From contig NC_067282.1 of NCBI RefSeq assembly GCF_020740795.1, positions 142,338,858-142,402,857 on the forward strand: a stretch of 64,000 nucleotides of DNA. Reading direction: 5' to 3'. Made by a program: the position numbers and the translations under genes. The DNA is from Apus apus. Lineage: Eukaryota; Chordata; Aves; Apodiformes; Apodidae. The notes under the pieces are model-generated. The model saw only the letters and a program-made list of their open reading frames with translations. It searched no databases and had not been told where the DNA came from. Below are positions 50,801 to 63,200 of this stretch, piece after piece; position 1 is the first letter of the stretch, and every line of letters starts with the position of its first letter.

Positions 50801-51985
50801 GCCTCAGGATTCTGGTCTTTTGGGTCATTATTTTGAAGCAAACTGCAGCTGAGTGAGACTGTCCAAATGGCTGCAGCAGGATCTTCTGTCACTGCAGGAA
50901 CTGCAGGCTTTTGCAATGGCTTTTGGCTTCTGGCACTCTAGTTTAAAAATACATATGCCTCTCTGGGAGGGAGCTTAGTGGCTCAAGCAGGAGTCAGTCC
51001 TTTGTGCTTACTTTGGCTTCGTTCTCTGCTGAGCAGTCTCCATGTTCCTGTAACGTGCCAGCCCGTATCAGTCTCTGTTTATTCTCTTTCTGTGCATATG
51101 TGTGACAATTTTGCTTGCTACCAGCCATGGTCGCTTAAGCTGAATAGCATTTTCAGGCTGAAAAGGCAAGTACGAGGGTGGTTATCAGATAGAGGAAATG
51201 CATCGTATTTGCTCTGGCCTTTGGTTCCCAGATAATATAATGGAAAATTGTGTTCCTGGAAGCTGGGAGGTGGCTTGCAAGATTACACAGCCCCGAAACG
51301 CATGGAGGCAGTTTGTCACATATGACAGAGGAGTGGAGGGGGAGGTGGAAGTGGGGAGCATAGCTGTTCTGGGTGCTCAGCAAAGGTCAGGCACAGCTGA
51401 TGCCTTCTTAACATTGGAAATACCATTTCCCTCTTCCCTTTTCCCCTCTGAGTGCCTTTGAACCCCTCCTCCTTTTACTTTTGAACTGCCCCTCTGAGTG
51501 GCTGGAGGTAGCTGGATGTTTTGGAGGAGAGAAATCTAATCAACACTCATTCCTTGCTCAGCTGGGTATAGACACGAAGCAAGACCAGAGCTGTGGGTAG
51601 GTCCTGTGGTTCCTGCTAGAGCATGCAGGGCCAGCACTCGTGTCTGCAGGCTGTGCAGGATGTGGGGGGCTGGGGCCAGTTCTTGTGCACATCTGCCCCA
51701 GAAAATGTTGAAGTACTTCTTTAACTCCAGAGGGTGGTTGTTCCAGGCTTGCTGTGTTCAGGCAATGAGCTCTTCCCAAGGGGTGCAGCCTCAGCTGCTG
51801 GTGGAAGACTGGATCCTAGCTGGAGACAGAAATCTTGACAAATGTTGTAAGGTAAAGATGAGCAAAATACAACATAAATTTCAAGAGAGGAATAGGCAGC
51901 CTTTAGGAACAGGACTTTTCCAGCCCTTGTACTGGCTGTGGTGTGAGGTACACTGACTGAGATTGTCCTGGTCCAGTGCTATTGT
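44857..51985. other. Intergenic DNA, 7.1 kb, no gene recognised
   Basis: GC rises relative to the KDM5A introns. Open frames of 100-170 residues (for example 47324-47836 +) have no recognisable domain or paired splice sites and are treated as chance. One protein-like frame at 49902-50156 is discussed as a finding. A13 run at 47891-47904. No RNA gene seen. Confidence 0.6.
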
Positions 51986-52520
51986 TGTCATGGTTTGACT
52001 CAGGATTGACAAAAATGCTCTCTTTCCCTTCCTCCTCACACTCAGGTAGGGAAGGAGAGAGAGACTCTGGATTGAAAACTAAACTACGCAGCTTTACTTA
52101 AATGCTAATGATGAAATAAAATATATACAATTGTATACAAATATGTTCAGGAATGCGCAAAAGCCTCTTGCCTCCCCCCACCCCAGAAACTCCCACAGCA
52201 CTCTCCTGAGCTGTGAACAGTCCCAGGACATCTTGCTTTTCTCCAAAACAGGGAGAAGTGGCTAAGCCACCTGTGCCCCACTGCTGTGCTGCCCTACGCC
52301 AGCAAAGGTGTTTTGGCAGCCTCTCCTGGACTTGGAAGCTGCTTCAGGACCCACTCAGGGTAGGATCACTCAGTACAGTCTGTCCCAGTAAATGGTGGGG
52401 TCCCAGCATAACCACTTAAGATGGGGCGGGGAGGAGTGTGGCTGCGCCAGCTAGTGCCATCTTCAGCCCTTGCTCAGAGGGATTGCTAAGCAGATAGAAT
52501 TCTATTTTGTACCTCTGGCA
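51986..52520. repeat. Candidate LTR-type interspersed repeat (solo)
   Basis: Starts TGTCATGGTTTGACTCAGGA, like LTRs of endogenous retroviral elements common in songbird-type genomes. It continues through a GAGAGAGACTCTGG / ACTAAACTACGCAGCTTTAC segment and a polyadenylation-like AATAAAATATATACAATTG. No flanking coding remnants or second copy are visible, so at most it is a solo LTR. Family name and right boundary are uncertain. Confidence 0.4.
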
Positions 52521-55185
52521 GGGGAGGCCACCTGCAAAATAACTGCATTGTGCCATCCCAGGGGGTGGCATGAGAGTGATGCACACAGGAGAGGCACCAG
52601 CATCAGTGCTGCCACTTGGCAGCACTTGTGGCGTTGGGAGGATGATGCTCTGCAGCCAGCTGGTTCAGCTTGCACAACTCTGGGTAGCAAACACTGCTGC
52701 AAAAGCCTTTCCCTGGTGTCTTCCTTATTCATATAAATAAAATAAATGTATGTGTATCTGTAAAAATATTTTAAAATGGCATTATCTCAGTGTAAATTTA
52801 TTTTTCTGTTACTACCCTGTGCAGGGTATCTAGGCTTGGTTTTAAAAAACAAAACAAAACAAACAACAAAAGCTATTCACGTTCTTCCATCTCTCTTATT
52901 TTTTTCTTCCAATTCTGTTTCCTAAGGTTTAGTTTATTACTGCCCGCATTTTTCCACTTGGCTTAGGTATGGTTGCAGACTCAAAATCTTAGAATCAAGT
53001 TTCATCCTATGCATTTTTCCCTTTAGGTTTTCATTGTCACTGCCAGACTGGTTAAAGTCCCTCTCAGTTTCTTTGTCTTCTGCAATTTAAAAAAGGTGTT
53101 TTGAGAACATGTTTTTTTTGCAGTTGTAAGTGATCTCTTGTGATGTTTTTTTTGGTACTTTTCTCATTCTATCTTCAGTGAAAAGGTTTGGAGTTTTTTT
53201 GATGTGTTGTTGTTGTTTGTTTGTTTGTTGTTTTAGTTTGTTTTGGGTTGGTTGGTTTTGTTTGTTTGTTTTAAATCTCTCAAGTAACATCTCTCAAAAC
53301 CATGTGGAGTTTTTCTTGTTTCACTCCAGAAGATGTATAAAATGACGTTTTACTTTACGCTTTGCTTGGGATTTTCCAACTTTCTTTTGCGCTTGTAGAT
53401 TTAATATTTCCCCTTGCTGCTTCTGTCTACACTAAACATTTGCTTTCATTTTCAACTTATTGTTGTGTTCAGTGAAGTGTTATCTCGCTGGGAGGAAGTC
53501 AAATAGTTTGTTATTGGTTACACAGTTTCCTATTATAGTCTATTCATTCCTGCCAATTAGCTTGTCATCTGGTTGATAAGATTGTTGCCACCGGTGCACT
53601 GCAGTGATCGTGGTTATCCAGGCATATTTTAGTAGTGATGCTCATGCACACAATAGTTTTGAGAACCTCTATAAATGTTTCCTTATTCAATCTCCTTTCT
53701 CCATGCCACCAGGCAAGATATTATTTGACTTTGCTGGGTTTTTTTAATCCCTATATCCTTACCCTAACTATTTAAGAGCTACACTATTCTCTGTGAGATT
53801 ATTTCTGCAGAGGGATGTTCTCCATATCTCACCATCTTGTGTAATTCCTTCTCTGGAACATCTTCCCTGATTTTCAACAATCACCAGTTTGAGGACTGGA
53901 GCTGACTTATTTGAACCATCCTGCTCAGTCACTGTGGAGAAGGAGCAGCCCTTTGTGACTTTGCTTAGTTCCTTACTCTGTGGCAATGGCCACAGGTACC
54001 ACGTTTAATTAATTATGCACAATGGGAGGAAAAAGCAGTTGCTTTTAGTTTAAATCTGAATATTTAATCAAATGTCATTAGTTGTTGCAGTATGAGATGT
54101 AGTAAATTATATGTTCCTCTTTCCTGTCTTCTCCTTGTTTCCTAGACCTCTGTTGTCACTCTCTTTATCCTAGGCATCTCTTCCCTAGATGAGGAGTCGT
54201 CATCTATTTGATCACTCCTTGGTTTAATCTGTTCCTTACATCTGCCCATCCCTCTTCTCTTTCCCTGTTTCTCCTGTAGGAAACCCAGTGCTGGGTGGTA
54301 CATGATAGATTAACATGGTGACACCACAGAGTTTGCTACTTCATTCCTGTCGTTCTCCTAATACCTTCTCAAGCTGCCTGTACACGGCTCAGATGTTCCT
54401 GCTTCTTTGCAGCCCCAATACAAGGACAACAAACTAAAAAATGTCACTTTTTTATACCCTCTTGCCCCAGATATTAATCTCAACAGATGTAATAAAATAT
54501 TTTTAAAACCTTGCTTTGCTTAACATCCTTGGACTATCACAGCTGTAACACATCTACCATGAACAATATTCTGTTCTGTTTGCCTTTTTTATGGTCTTAA
54601 AGCATGGAGCTAGTGTCGTTAGGTAAACTACCTGCAGTGATCCAAAGACCTCCTTCATAAGCAGCCACGGCTAATTTTGCAACTCTGTGCTGGGAATGCA
54701 TAACTGCGGCTTTTTTTTCTCCCCGGTGCATGATTTTATCTGCTGCTTGGTTGCCCACTACCCTCATGGCTTCTGGAGTCATGTCCTGAGATGGGGCAGT
54801 GCTGCTTCTGGGAAAGACAAGCGGCAAAGATCCCCTGCGTGTGAGGGAAGAGAGTTTGCAGCTCTCTCAGTGAATGAGGCTGTATTGGTCCCTTAGTAAG
54901 AAGCAGCAGAGAGTTTAGCAGAGTTTATATCCAGCCAAGAGCTTTGGTGCCCACTGCTGAGGCCATCTGAGCATTGTGGTTTGGGCTGTGATGCAGGACC
55001 TTGCCCCGTGCTCATGTCCTCCCTGCTGAGCACAGACCCTGTGATGGGAATTCACCATGAATTTGTATTTCATCTCTTACCTCTTCCCAGCAGATCTCAG
55101 GACAGGGCTGTGAGGGCACCTGTGTGCTGTGGTGTCCTGCACCTCCAGGGACAGCCTTGGGCAGAGAGACGATGGAGAGCAGGAG
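52521..55185. other. Intergenic DNA with simple repeats
   Basis: Contains AAAAC/AAAC repeats (52844-52871) and a T/G-rich TTTG/TTGG tract (53200-53273), otherwise nothing recognised. Confidence 0.6.
53200..53273. repeat. Simple repeat, TTTG/TTGG-rich
   Basis: Runs of TGTTGTTGTTTG, TTTGTTTGTTTG and GGTTGGTTGG give a 74-base purine/pyrimidine-skewed tract. Low-complexity DNA. Confidence 0.85.
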
Positions 55186-55460
55186 TCAAGCAGTCCCAGC
55201 CTGGGAAGGAGAGCACTGGCGGAGGCGGCGTGAGCCCTTCTCGCAGGCGGGGGGAACGAGCCCCTTTGCACTGGCCATGAAATCAGTCATGTGTAGGTTT
55301 TTGTCCTGCCCTGGGGGGTGGGGGAAGGAATGTGGGTTGGGCGAAGTCTAGGATTACACCACAGCTGAATTTTTTCTTTCCACAATTTAAATAGCCAGCA
55401 CCTTTCGGTCCTGCCTTAGCGTCTCCTGTCAGCTCGTGTCCCAACCGCGCCGTCTGCAAG
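55186..55460 (+). promoter_or_regulatory. CpG-enriched segment, candidate SLC6A13 promoter / first exon
   Basis: CpG dinucleotides cluster here (GGCGGAGGCGGCG at about 55217, then AACCGCGCCGTC at about 55443) while they are scarce elsewhere. A TATA-like TTTAAATAG sits at 55386-55394 and a donor-like CTGCAAG|GTAACA at 55460/55461. It is 1.5 kb upstream of the first SLC6A13 coding exon on the same strand. No transcript evidence is available, so this is a guess from composition and position. Confidence 0.3.
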
Positions 55461-56946
55461 GTAACATCTTTGTCCCTGTTTTCTTCTGCCCTGCTCCCCC
55501 CGTGCCCCGCACCCACCCAGGTCTGCTGTAGATGAGAGGTCACGGTGTGCTTTCTGCCTGTTTAATAATTTTCTAGTGTGGAGGGGTCCTCCCGGTCCTT
55601 CCTTGTGGCCCCTGTCAAACGCCTGCCAGGGATTCTTGCTCCTCTTCACCTCCCAAAGTGTTTTATAGGGAACTGCTGTGTAGGGGGAGGGGAGAGGTCA
55701 AAAGTGCTGCTTTGCCTTTATTTTTCTCTCTTTGGATGAGGGAGAGTGTCATTTGCTGCCGGTGCCTTTTTCTGTTCTCCTGGCATGGGATCTGCGGGTG
55801 GGAATGAATGGTAGTCTTAGGATGGGGCTAGAGGAGCTGCCTCTTCTGGGCATGAGTGGGCTTCAAAGCTGGCACCGTGTGGAAGAAGGTGCCTGCCTTG
55901 GGATGACGTCCTCAGCAGTGCCAGCTTTGGCACCAGGCATTGGTGGGAACTGCAGTCTTCACCCTTTGCCCCATGGGGATCAGCAGCCAGGAGGGCATCC
56001 TGCCCACAAGGAACAGCTTCAAACACCCCCTGAGCCTCCTAAATGGCTGTGGTGGAGCTGGTGCCACCCACACCACCCATGCCTGCCTCCTTGCTGTGCT
56101 CGAGGCACCAGCTGTGCACCAGCAGTCACACCATGCCCTGGCTTTCCTGAGAGAAGAGGTGTACTCTCAGAGTTTTTTGGGGGAAGGTGGGACAGTGAGA
56201 GGGGTGCCCACCTACTCTGTGCCAGTCTTCTGCCTCTCTTAGCAGAGATCTCTCTAGAGGTGGGAGAAGCTCTCGTGGTACCAAAGCTTCCCAAGAGCAG
56301 TGCTGTGGGGAGCCTCTGCAGGCAACGGGCAGATGTTTGGAGGGGCACACCCTGGGAGAGGAGAGATCCCAGACAGCCATGATACCTGTCCCCTTACTTT
56401 TCCTGCTATTAGAAGGATAGCACTGTCCTTTTACTGTAGCCTTATAGATTGCCAGCAGCAGTTGCCACCACTGAAAGCAGAAACTTGTTTCCCTCTTGTT
56501 TCAGTTTATACTCTTCCCACATCTGCTATTTCTGTGTGTTTTGTGACCTTAATTACATTTTCTGCAAAACCAGACCTTGTGAAGAAGCAACAGGGGAGAA
56601 ACAAACCTTTATAAAGTACCTTCTTGAGTGGTTGATCCTGCTCTCACCCCCTTTCCCATCTTAGGTCTGTTCCCAGCACCTGCTCCAGTGGGAGATCCTG
56701 GCTGAGCCACTGGGTCTTCAGAGTAACTTGAATGCTTGAAGGATGGGCTTCCAGAACCAGGAATGTTTTGAGATGTGTCAACTAAAAATAATGAAACTGG
56801 TTGTGGCTTTTAGGGACTAGTTTTGGACTAAGCAATGAAAATGCATGTGTGCTCTTTGTGCCTTGCTGCCAGCAGGAATAGGTGTAAGGAGTAAGAGAGG
56901 AACGATTCAGTTTGTGTGTGTGTGTGCATCCTCTTGCCTCCTGTAG
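55461..56946 (+). other. Upstream sequence or 5' UTR intron of SLC6A13
   Basis: GC-rich DNA with a 216-residue open frame (55732-56382 +) that has no domain, low-complexity Pro/Gly/Trp content and no splice logic, so I regard it as chance. It ends with a (TG)7 repeat and a polypyrimidine acceptor. Confidence 0.5.
56913..56926 (+). repeat. (TG)7 dinucleotide repeat beside an acceptor
   Basis: Seven TG units lie 20 bases upstream of the putative acceptor CTCTTGCCTCCTGTAG (AG at 56945-56946). Confidence 0.9.
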
Positions 56947-57013
56947 CCCAAATTTCTGCCTTGTTGCATGGCTTACGCTGAATGTAATGGAGGAAACTCT
57001 TTCTGAAGGTGGG

Positions 57014-57221
57014 ATGGATTACAGAGTCCCTGGCGCTGTCAGCAATGGTGAAACGGTGCCTGCACACTCCGGCATGGAAAAGGAGAAGGAGGAGGAGGAC
57101 AAGACCCTGGAGCGAGGGCAGTGGAACAACAAGCTGGAGTATGTCTTGTCTGTGGCTGGGGAGATCATTGGCCTGGGAAATGTCTGGCGCTTCCCCTACC
57201 TTTGCTACAAGAACGGTGGAG
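57014..57221 (+). CDS. SLC6A13: SLC6A13 coding exon 1: N-terminal tail and TM1
   Basis: Encodes an acidic/basic cytosolic tail ([16 protein letters not shown]) and TM1 up to NGG, ending in phase 1 before GTAAGT. The start context GGTGGGATGG has purine at -3 and G at +4. The upstream ATG at 56987 also has G at both positions and would add MEETLSEGG. Confidence 0.93.
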
Positions 57222-60200
57222 GTAAGTGCAGCCCTGGCTCCAGTTAATCCCAGGGATGCTTGGTCACTAGTGTCCCTCCATGATCCATCTTGTCTCTGCA
57301 ACCTCCATGTCTGGCCATGTTCTCCTCTAGCAGCGGCTTCTCAGCAATTTCCAATCAATGAATCTGAAGAGAGGATGCCAACCTGCCAGCATAGTGCCAT
57401 CATCTGAACCACAAGCTGGGGTTGTTTTGACCCAATGGGATGTGGGTGATGGAGTAGCAACATCCCAGGGTTTCTGGTGGCTGTAGCCATGTTTCCCTGG
57501 GGTGTGCGGAGCCCTGCTCCTGCTGGTGAGGTGGGTGACCATCTGCAGGGGGAGGAAGAGGGATCAGGGTGGGGGCTTGGCTCTCTGAGCAGTGTGACTC
57601 CTGCCAGGCACCTCTTCCTTGAGGAGCACCAGGCACCCTGTACAAATAGGGTGGTGGATCCCGGTGATGCAGCAGAGAGCGGTGCAGGATACCAAAGGGC
57701 ACCGGTGTCTTAGCAGGTGCTGTGAGGAACAGCATTATTCCTTGAAGTCTCAGGGGGCCTCAGGGGGCTGATCTGGTGTCTGACCATGGATGTCCACCAC
57801 GTGCTGGAACCAGATGACAGGGACAGGGCAGAGTGGTGTGGCTTTCCCTGCCTTGATGCAGAAGCACAGCACTCATACTGTGCCCCAGGGTGTCCCCCTG
57901 GCATCCACTGGAGCTTTGAGCATGTGGGATAGGGGTCACCTGCCCCTGAGCTGCATGTCAGGGCTGTTAGGGGTGCAGATGGATGTGTCTGATGGAGAGG
58001 GAGGGGGTATTGCTGTTACTGATGAGGTGCTGGCACATCGGGGCTGCTCCGGCTGTGCTTGGCAGAGACCAGTGCCTGATTCCCCCATGGACAGGCTGCC
58101 TCACGGCTTGGCAGCAGAGCTGGGCTCGCTTTTGCAGGTGGAGGTTTGCTGTGGGCTTTTACAGGTGTTTGTGCTTGCTTTTAGTTTGTGGCTGCCTTTA
58201 AAGGGAGAAAACTGTTTTTTTAAAAAAAAAGAAACTCTGAAACTTTTCTCAAGTTTGGCTCAGTGGCACATTGAGAGAGGGAGTTGCTCTCCCTGTCTGG
58301 TGATTAATTGCTAATTGGGCTCTCCGGAAGGACAGGGAAGAGGGGAAATGGCACTTGGCTGGGAGCTGGCAGGGAGTGAGTACTGGGGACCTGGGGCTGA
58401 AATCCCCTGGCTTGAGCTTGGGGTAGTCTCATGGGCCTCACTAAACTGCTTTCATCCCAGTGGCATAAAAGAGGATTAACTGCTGTTTAGCTACTTTCAT
58501 GCCGTGGTTTGCTCAGCACTTGTTTCTTTTCACCAGGTGGTCCAGCATTTTCTTTCCCTGTTGAAAAAGGAGGATTTTTTGTGTTTTGTTTTTCCACAGG
58601 GAACATTTCTAGGCTGCTTGCTGAGCAGTGTCTGCTCCCACTGCTGAACCCTTCCTGGGTGCTGTCCCATTGGGAGGACCAGGACCTGGGACCCTGTCTT
58701 GGCACCTCATGCCTTGGGTGCCAGGGATGAGCTCAGGGAGGGCTCTGGGAAAGGGGAGCTGCTGTGTGTGTAATTGGACAGTGGAGGCAAGATGCAAAAA
58801 AAGCCTTTTTTCCTCCAATAAATGGGTCTGAATCACAGCCCTGTGAAGCAGCAGAGACTATGAGGAGTTTGAAGCCTCAGGCAAATTTTTCATATTCAGC
58901 CCCCTTCCCATGATGTTAGAGAAGGGATGACACATCCCTCTCATCCAGAGGGGAAAGCATTTCCCAGATGGTTTCTCTTGGGGCAGGACAGTGCAATGAA
59001 GCTGTGCAGGACTCCAGTCTCCCTCCTGCTTTGCAGAGCCCAGCCTACCCTGACTGGTGCTGTATCAAATCTCTTGTAATGCCTCAAGATTAATTTTAAA
59101 AGCTGCCAGACGTTTTATCCTATACTCCTTTGGGAAGGCTGGTCCAGGCACTTTGCTTCTATGGTACCTCAGTAAAGGAGAGGGACCTTTATTTAATTTC
59201 CAGCTCCGGGTCAACCATGGTCAGCCCACAGCCATTAGCTCTTGTTGCCAGCATTACTGTTTGGCTGCAAGAGCTCTGCCCAGCTGGCTGCCTCTTTCTC
59301 TCCCCACTGAAATAAATGTGTGTAGGCAGTGGTGAAAACTGCTCTCAGCTCTTGCTTTGCTTGACTTAACATCAAGCCCTTCACAAAGAAAATATCTGCA
59401 AAATCTGAGTTATGCGAAGATTTCCTTTCTTTAGGGATATTTCCACATGACAACGAGAGAGTAGCCCCTTACATATTTTGCACTCCGTGTCTGATACCAA
59501 GGCCCGACAGATTGGAGTAAAAGCAAAATAAGGAGCCAAAAAAAACCCCAAACAAGTTCTTTTTGCTCTTGTTCACTCTTGCTTTCCCCTCCCATGGTGG
59601 GGCCAGGCCCTCCCTGGGCAGGCTGGCCCCACTGATTGGGAAATCCTGGGGAAGCCTGTCTGGTGCTGTGGCTGCCTGTGCCGCACCCCCTCCTCAGCGC
59701 TCCCCACACCGGCGGGTCCCCAGGGCCCGCAGCCACCACCATCCCTGCAGGTGCAGAGGGGGAAGGGGGCCGTGGGGGAGGACATGTGTGGCAGCATTTC
59801 CCCCTTCGCCTTCAGCAGGGTCCGCCTGTGGGAGCTGGGGGCTGGAGGGATGTCAGCCAGCCCTGGGGGCTGCTGAGGCGTGCTGATGGACCCCTCTCAG
59901 CCCCCCACCATGGGCTGCCCTCACTGATGCCCCCCACAACAGTTGAGCAGAGTGGCTCTGCTGGGTGACTCTCCTTGTCTTTTCTACCTTGCAGGCCCAG
60001 CCTGAAGACTGTCCTGCCTGTGTGGGCAAGCAGCAGTCCTCTGCCAGCTGAAATGAGATGGGGGGTGGCAGTGGGGCTGGTGTCAGGGTCATCCCACCCT
60101 GCCTGTCCCCCCACCTGGACGGTGAGGGGAAGCAGGGCAGATCACAGCCCCTGGCCCAAATATGTCTCTGCAAATCCCTCTTTCACCCCACCATAATTTT

Positions 60201-63200
60201 GCATTATTTCACATCCCGTGTGTCAGGACACTCCAGTTAGACTCTCAAAGAGCAAAATCTGCCTGAAACCTGGAATAACCTGAGGTGCTGAGGAAGATGA
60301 CAAGCCCAGACCACAGGCTGCAAATAAGGGAAACTCAGTCTGGAGAGCTTGACCTGCCACCACAGAGGCCTCCCCTGCTGCAGTTTAGTTGAATACAAAC
60401 TTTTATAGAAGAATAATCTTGCTTGGAAATAGGGTCCACTTTTTTGATAATATGATTGCATATAAGTTGGGAGCTGAGGGGACGGTGTTGATACAACCAC
60501 TTCCCCTGCCCTCACCAACTTCTCTTTACTGATAAAGGGAGAGCACATGGGCAGATGCTTGTTGTTCCCTGGGGCTGCCAGGTACCAGCATCCTGCCCTT
60601 CAGCTGCCGTTTGCCCACAGGGAGACGCCAAGATTCCCTCTCTGCCAATTTTGTTAATTGCTTTTTTTATTATTTTTTTTTTTTTGCAGGAGGTGGAAGC
60701 TCTGTCCACTGCTGGGATAAGTGTGGGGTGGGACTTCTGGTTGGTCCCTAAAGCCCCTTTTCCCTCTCCCTGCCTCTGCATGCTACCTAAGCTTCTTAAT
60801 GAAATCTCTTGGGTTTTTGAGTTTATTTCAGCACTGGGGTTCTTGTTTCCCCTACACCCCCACCGACCCAACCCCAGAGCCAGTTAGCATCTCAGCAGCA
60901 CAGGAAAGGCCTATGCAGGGAAGACACATTTAGTGGCTGGCTGGGTTGCCACCTTTGACCCTGCACGCCCCTCTGAGCCCACTGCAGCACAGCTGTTGCT
61001 CTCCAGTTGGGACCTCCCCTTTTCATACCAGCTACCTGTCCTGCCCCGTTTCCCTGCCTTTGCAACAGGGCTTGGGCAGCTCCGGTGGTGCTGGAGAGAG
61101 CATGGATGTTGCAGGGTTGTCTCCTGTGCTCTGTGGGAAAAATGCCATTGCTACATTTAACAAGAGACTGGGGTAATCTAAAGCCTGGTGCGTTTTATCT
61201 CTCCCTGCCCGATTTCATGACAGGGCTCGAGCAGGAGGGCAGCCCTGGCCTCTGCTGTGAGTACATACTTTCCTGTACTGTTTGCTTTTCATTTGTGTAT
61301 CTGCTCCTTTTTGATGAGTGAATGATTGAGCAAGGGTGAAGGTGGCAGTCTATGTGCTCCTCAGTGCCTTGGTGTTGTCATCCATGGGCTTGTCAGCTTA
61401 CTCAGAATAATCAGTGTGAAAGGAATCACCAACTTCATTAAAAGTCACAATGGTTTTACAGCAGCATGTTCTCCTGTATTTCTGTACAGCTATTGAAAAC
61501 TTGTTTCACACTTTTCTGCACAAAAATAAGGCCTAGAGTCTTTCTTTCCTCTCCCTCTTTTCTAAATATTGAGTTTCTCATGCAATCATATCATTCCTGG
61601 AGATGAAACATGAGGAAAATCCCTTTCTCCTGGCATGCCATTTGTGGTCTTCCCACACCTGCAGCCCCAATCCCTTCCAGGCTGTCAACTCCAGGGAAGG
61701 ACCTGCCTTGTGCCAGGTTGGAGATGACCTGACCCCAGTCATCCCATGGGGCTTATTTTTCCTCTGTGCTGCTTGAATCTGCCAGGTGCCTTTTTCATCC
61801 CCTACCTCATCTTCCTCTTCACTTGTGGGATCCCTGTTTTCTTCCTGGAGACGGCACTGGGGCAGTACACCAGCCAGGGAGGGGTGACGGCCTGGCGCAG
61901 GATCTGCCCCCTTTTTGAAGGTGAGTGGGATGAACCCAGGGAGGCACAGTGAGGTGGGGGGAGCTCAGGGTAATGAGTAGTGATGCCTCTCCCCGCAGCC
62001 TGGATGGTTATGTACCCCTGCTCATCTGCTGCCCACCTCTGGTCATCCTAGCTTGGGAGGGCCACTGGATCCCTTTCCAAAATCATGCTGGAAAAAATCG
62101 ATCAGCTTTCTCAGCGTACTGCTCCCACCATTACACTGCAACACTGTCTCCTCCTTAATGGTCACAGCTCTGGCTTTGCACCCAATCAAGGTTCTCCTCC
62201 AGGAGCTAAATGGTGAAAATGCTTCTGGCAGTTATGAGGAATCTAAAACTATTTTTTAAAGTCAATGCTATGTCATTTTGCTAAGTTTGCATATGGCTTA
62301 AAAGCTTAGTGGAGAAAGGTGACAGCTGTCTTAATAAAATAGTTAGCAGTCAGATCCACTTCTAGCACTGTTTCAGCCCAGCCATCCAGCCTCGAGGCAC
62401 TCTCCATGATTTCTCTGAAAATCTCGGTTGCCTCCTTCCTATGTACCAAAACCTTTAGATGTTTCTCCAGCACCTCCCGGAGAAGGTGTGTGGTGTTAAT
62501 ACAAAAGCTTCCCAAACAGAAGTGAAAAATAATGAGCAAATGAAATAAAAGCTGAATTTCGGTAGAAAGGCTTTGGGTGACATTCCAGTCATAATCTGCC
62601 CTTCCCTGCCCAGACTCCCTCCACCCTTTCACCAGGGAAGGCTGCAGTGGGGTGGTCGGAAGAAGGAGTCCTCAAGGCCCCTGCTTGAACCCCCCTGCTG
62701 ATGCGGTGAGGTGGGCTTTGGGGAGGGGATGACGGCTCTGGTGGCTGCAGTGCAGTAAAAATGCAGAGTAGCAGATGAAAATCTAGGGTGAGCACCCCCC
62801 AATTTCTTTTCCCGTTCCCTGGCACGTCGGTCAACTCCCTTTGGGGCTTGCTTTCTGCAGGAATTGGCTATGCCTCACAGGTCATCGTCGTACTACTGAA
62901 CTTCTACTACATCATTGTCCTGGCCTGGGCCTTGTTTTATCTCTTCAGTTCATTCACCATCGACCTCCCCTGGGGCAGCTGCAATCATGAGTGGAACACA
63001 GGTAGGTGAGGAGCCCCCTCCCAGTTCTCCACTGGATCTTGGCTGAGGGAAACCTATTGCTGCCCAGACCCAAATCTCAGAAGAGCACCTTGCCCCCACT
63101 TGAGTGGGACAGTGGGTCACTGCAGTGCTGCTGGCACTTTTGGGGAAAAGGCTCTGCTGGTCTGGGTCTTTGCACTGCTCAACCACTTGCAGCACCTGAC

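Noticed and set aside
55732..56382. 216-residue + strand open frame upstream of SLC6A13
   Set aside because: Its Pro/Gly/Trp/His-rich low-complexity composition, overlap with open frames on the other strand and lack of any recognised motif point to a GC-driven chance frame.
57009..57407. Alternative 132-residue frame overlapping the first SLC6A13 exon
   Set aside because: It is frame-shifted relative to the transporter; the SLC6 hallmark sequence lies in the other frame.
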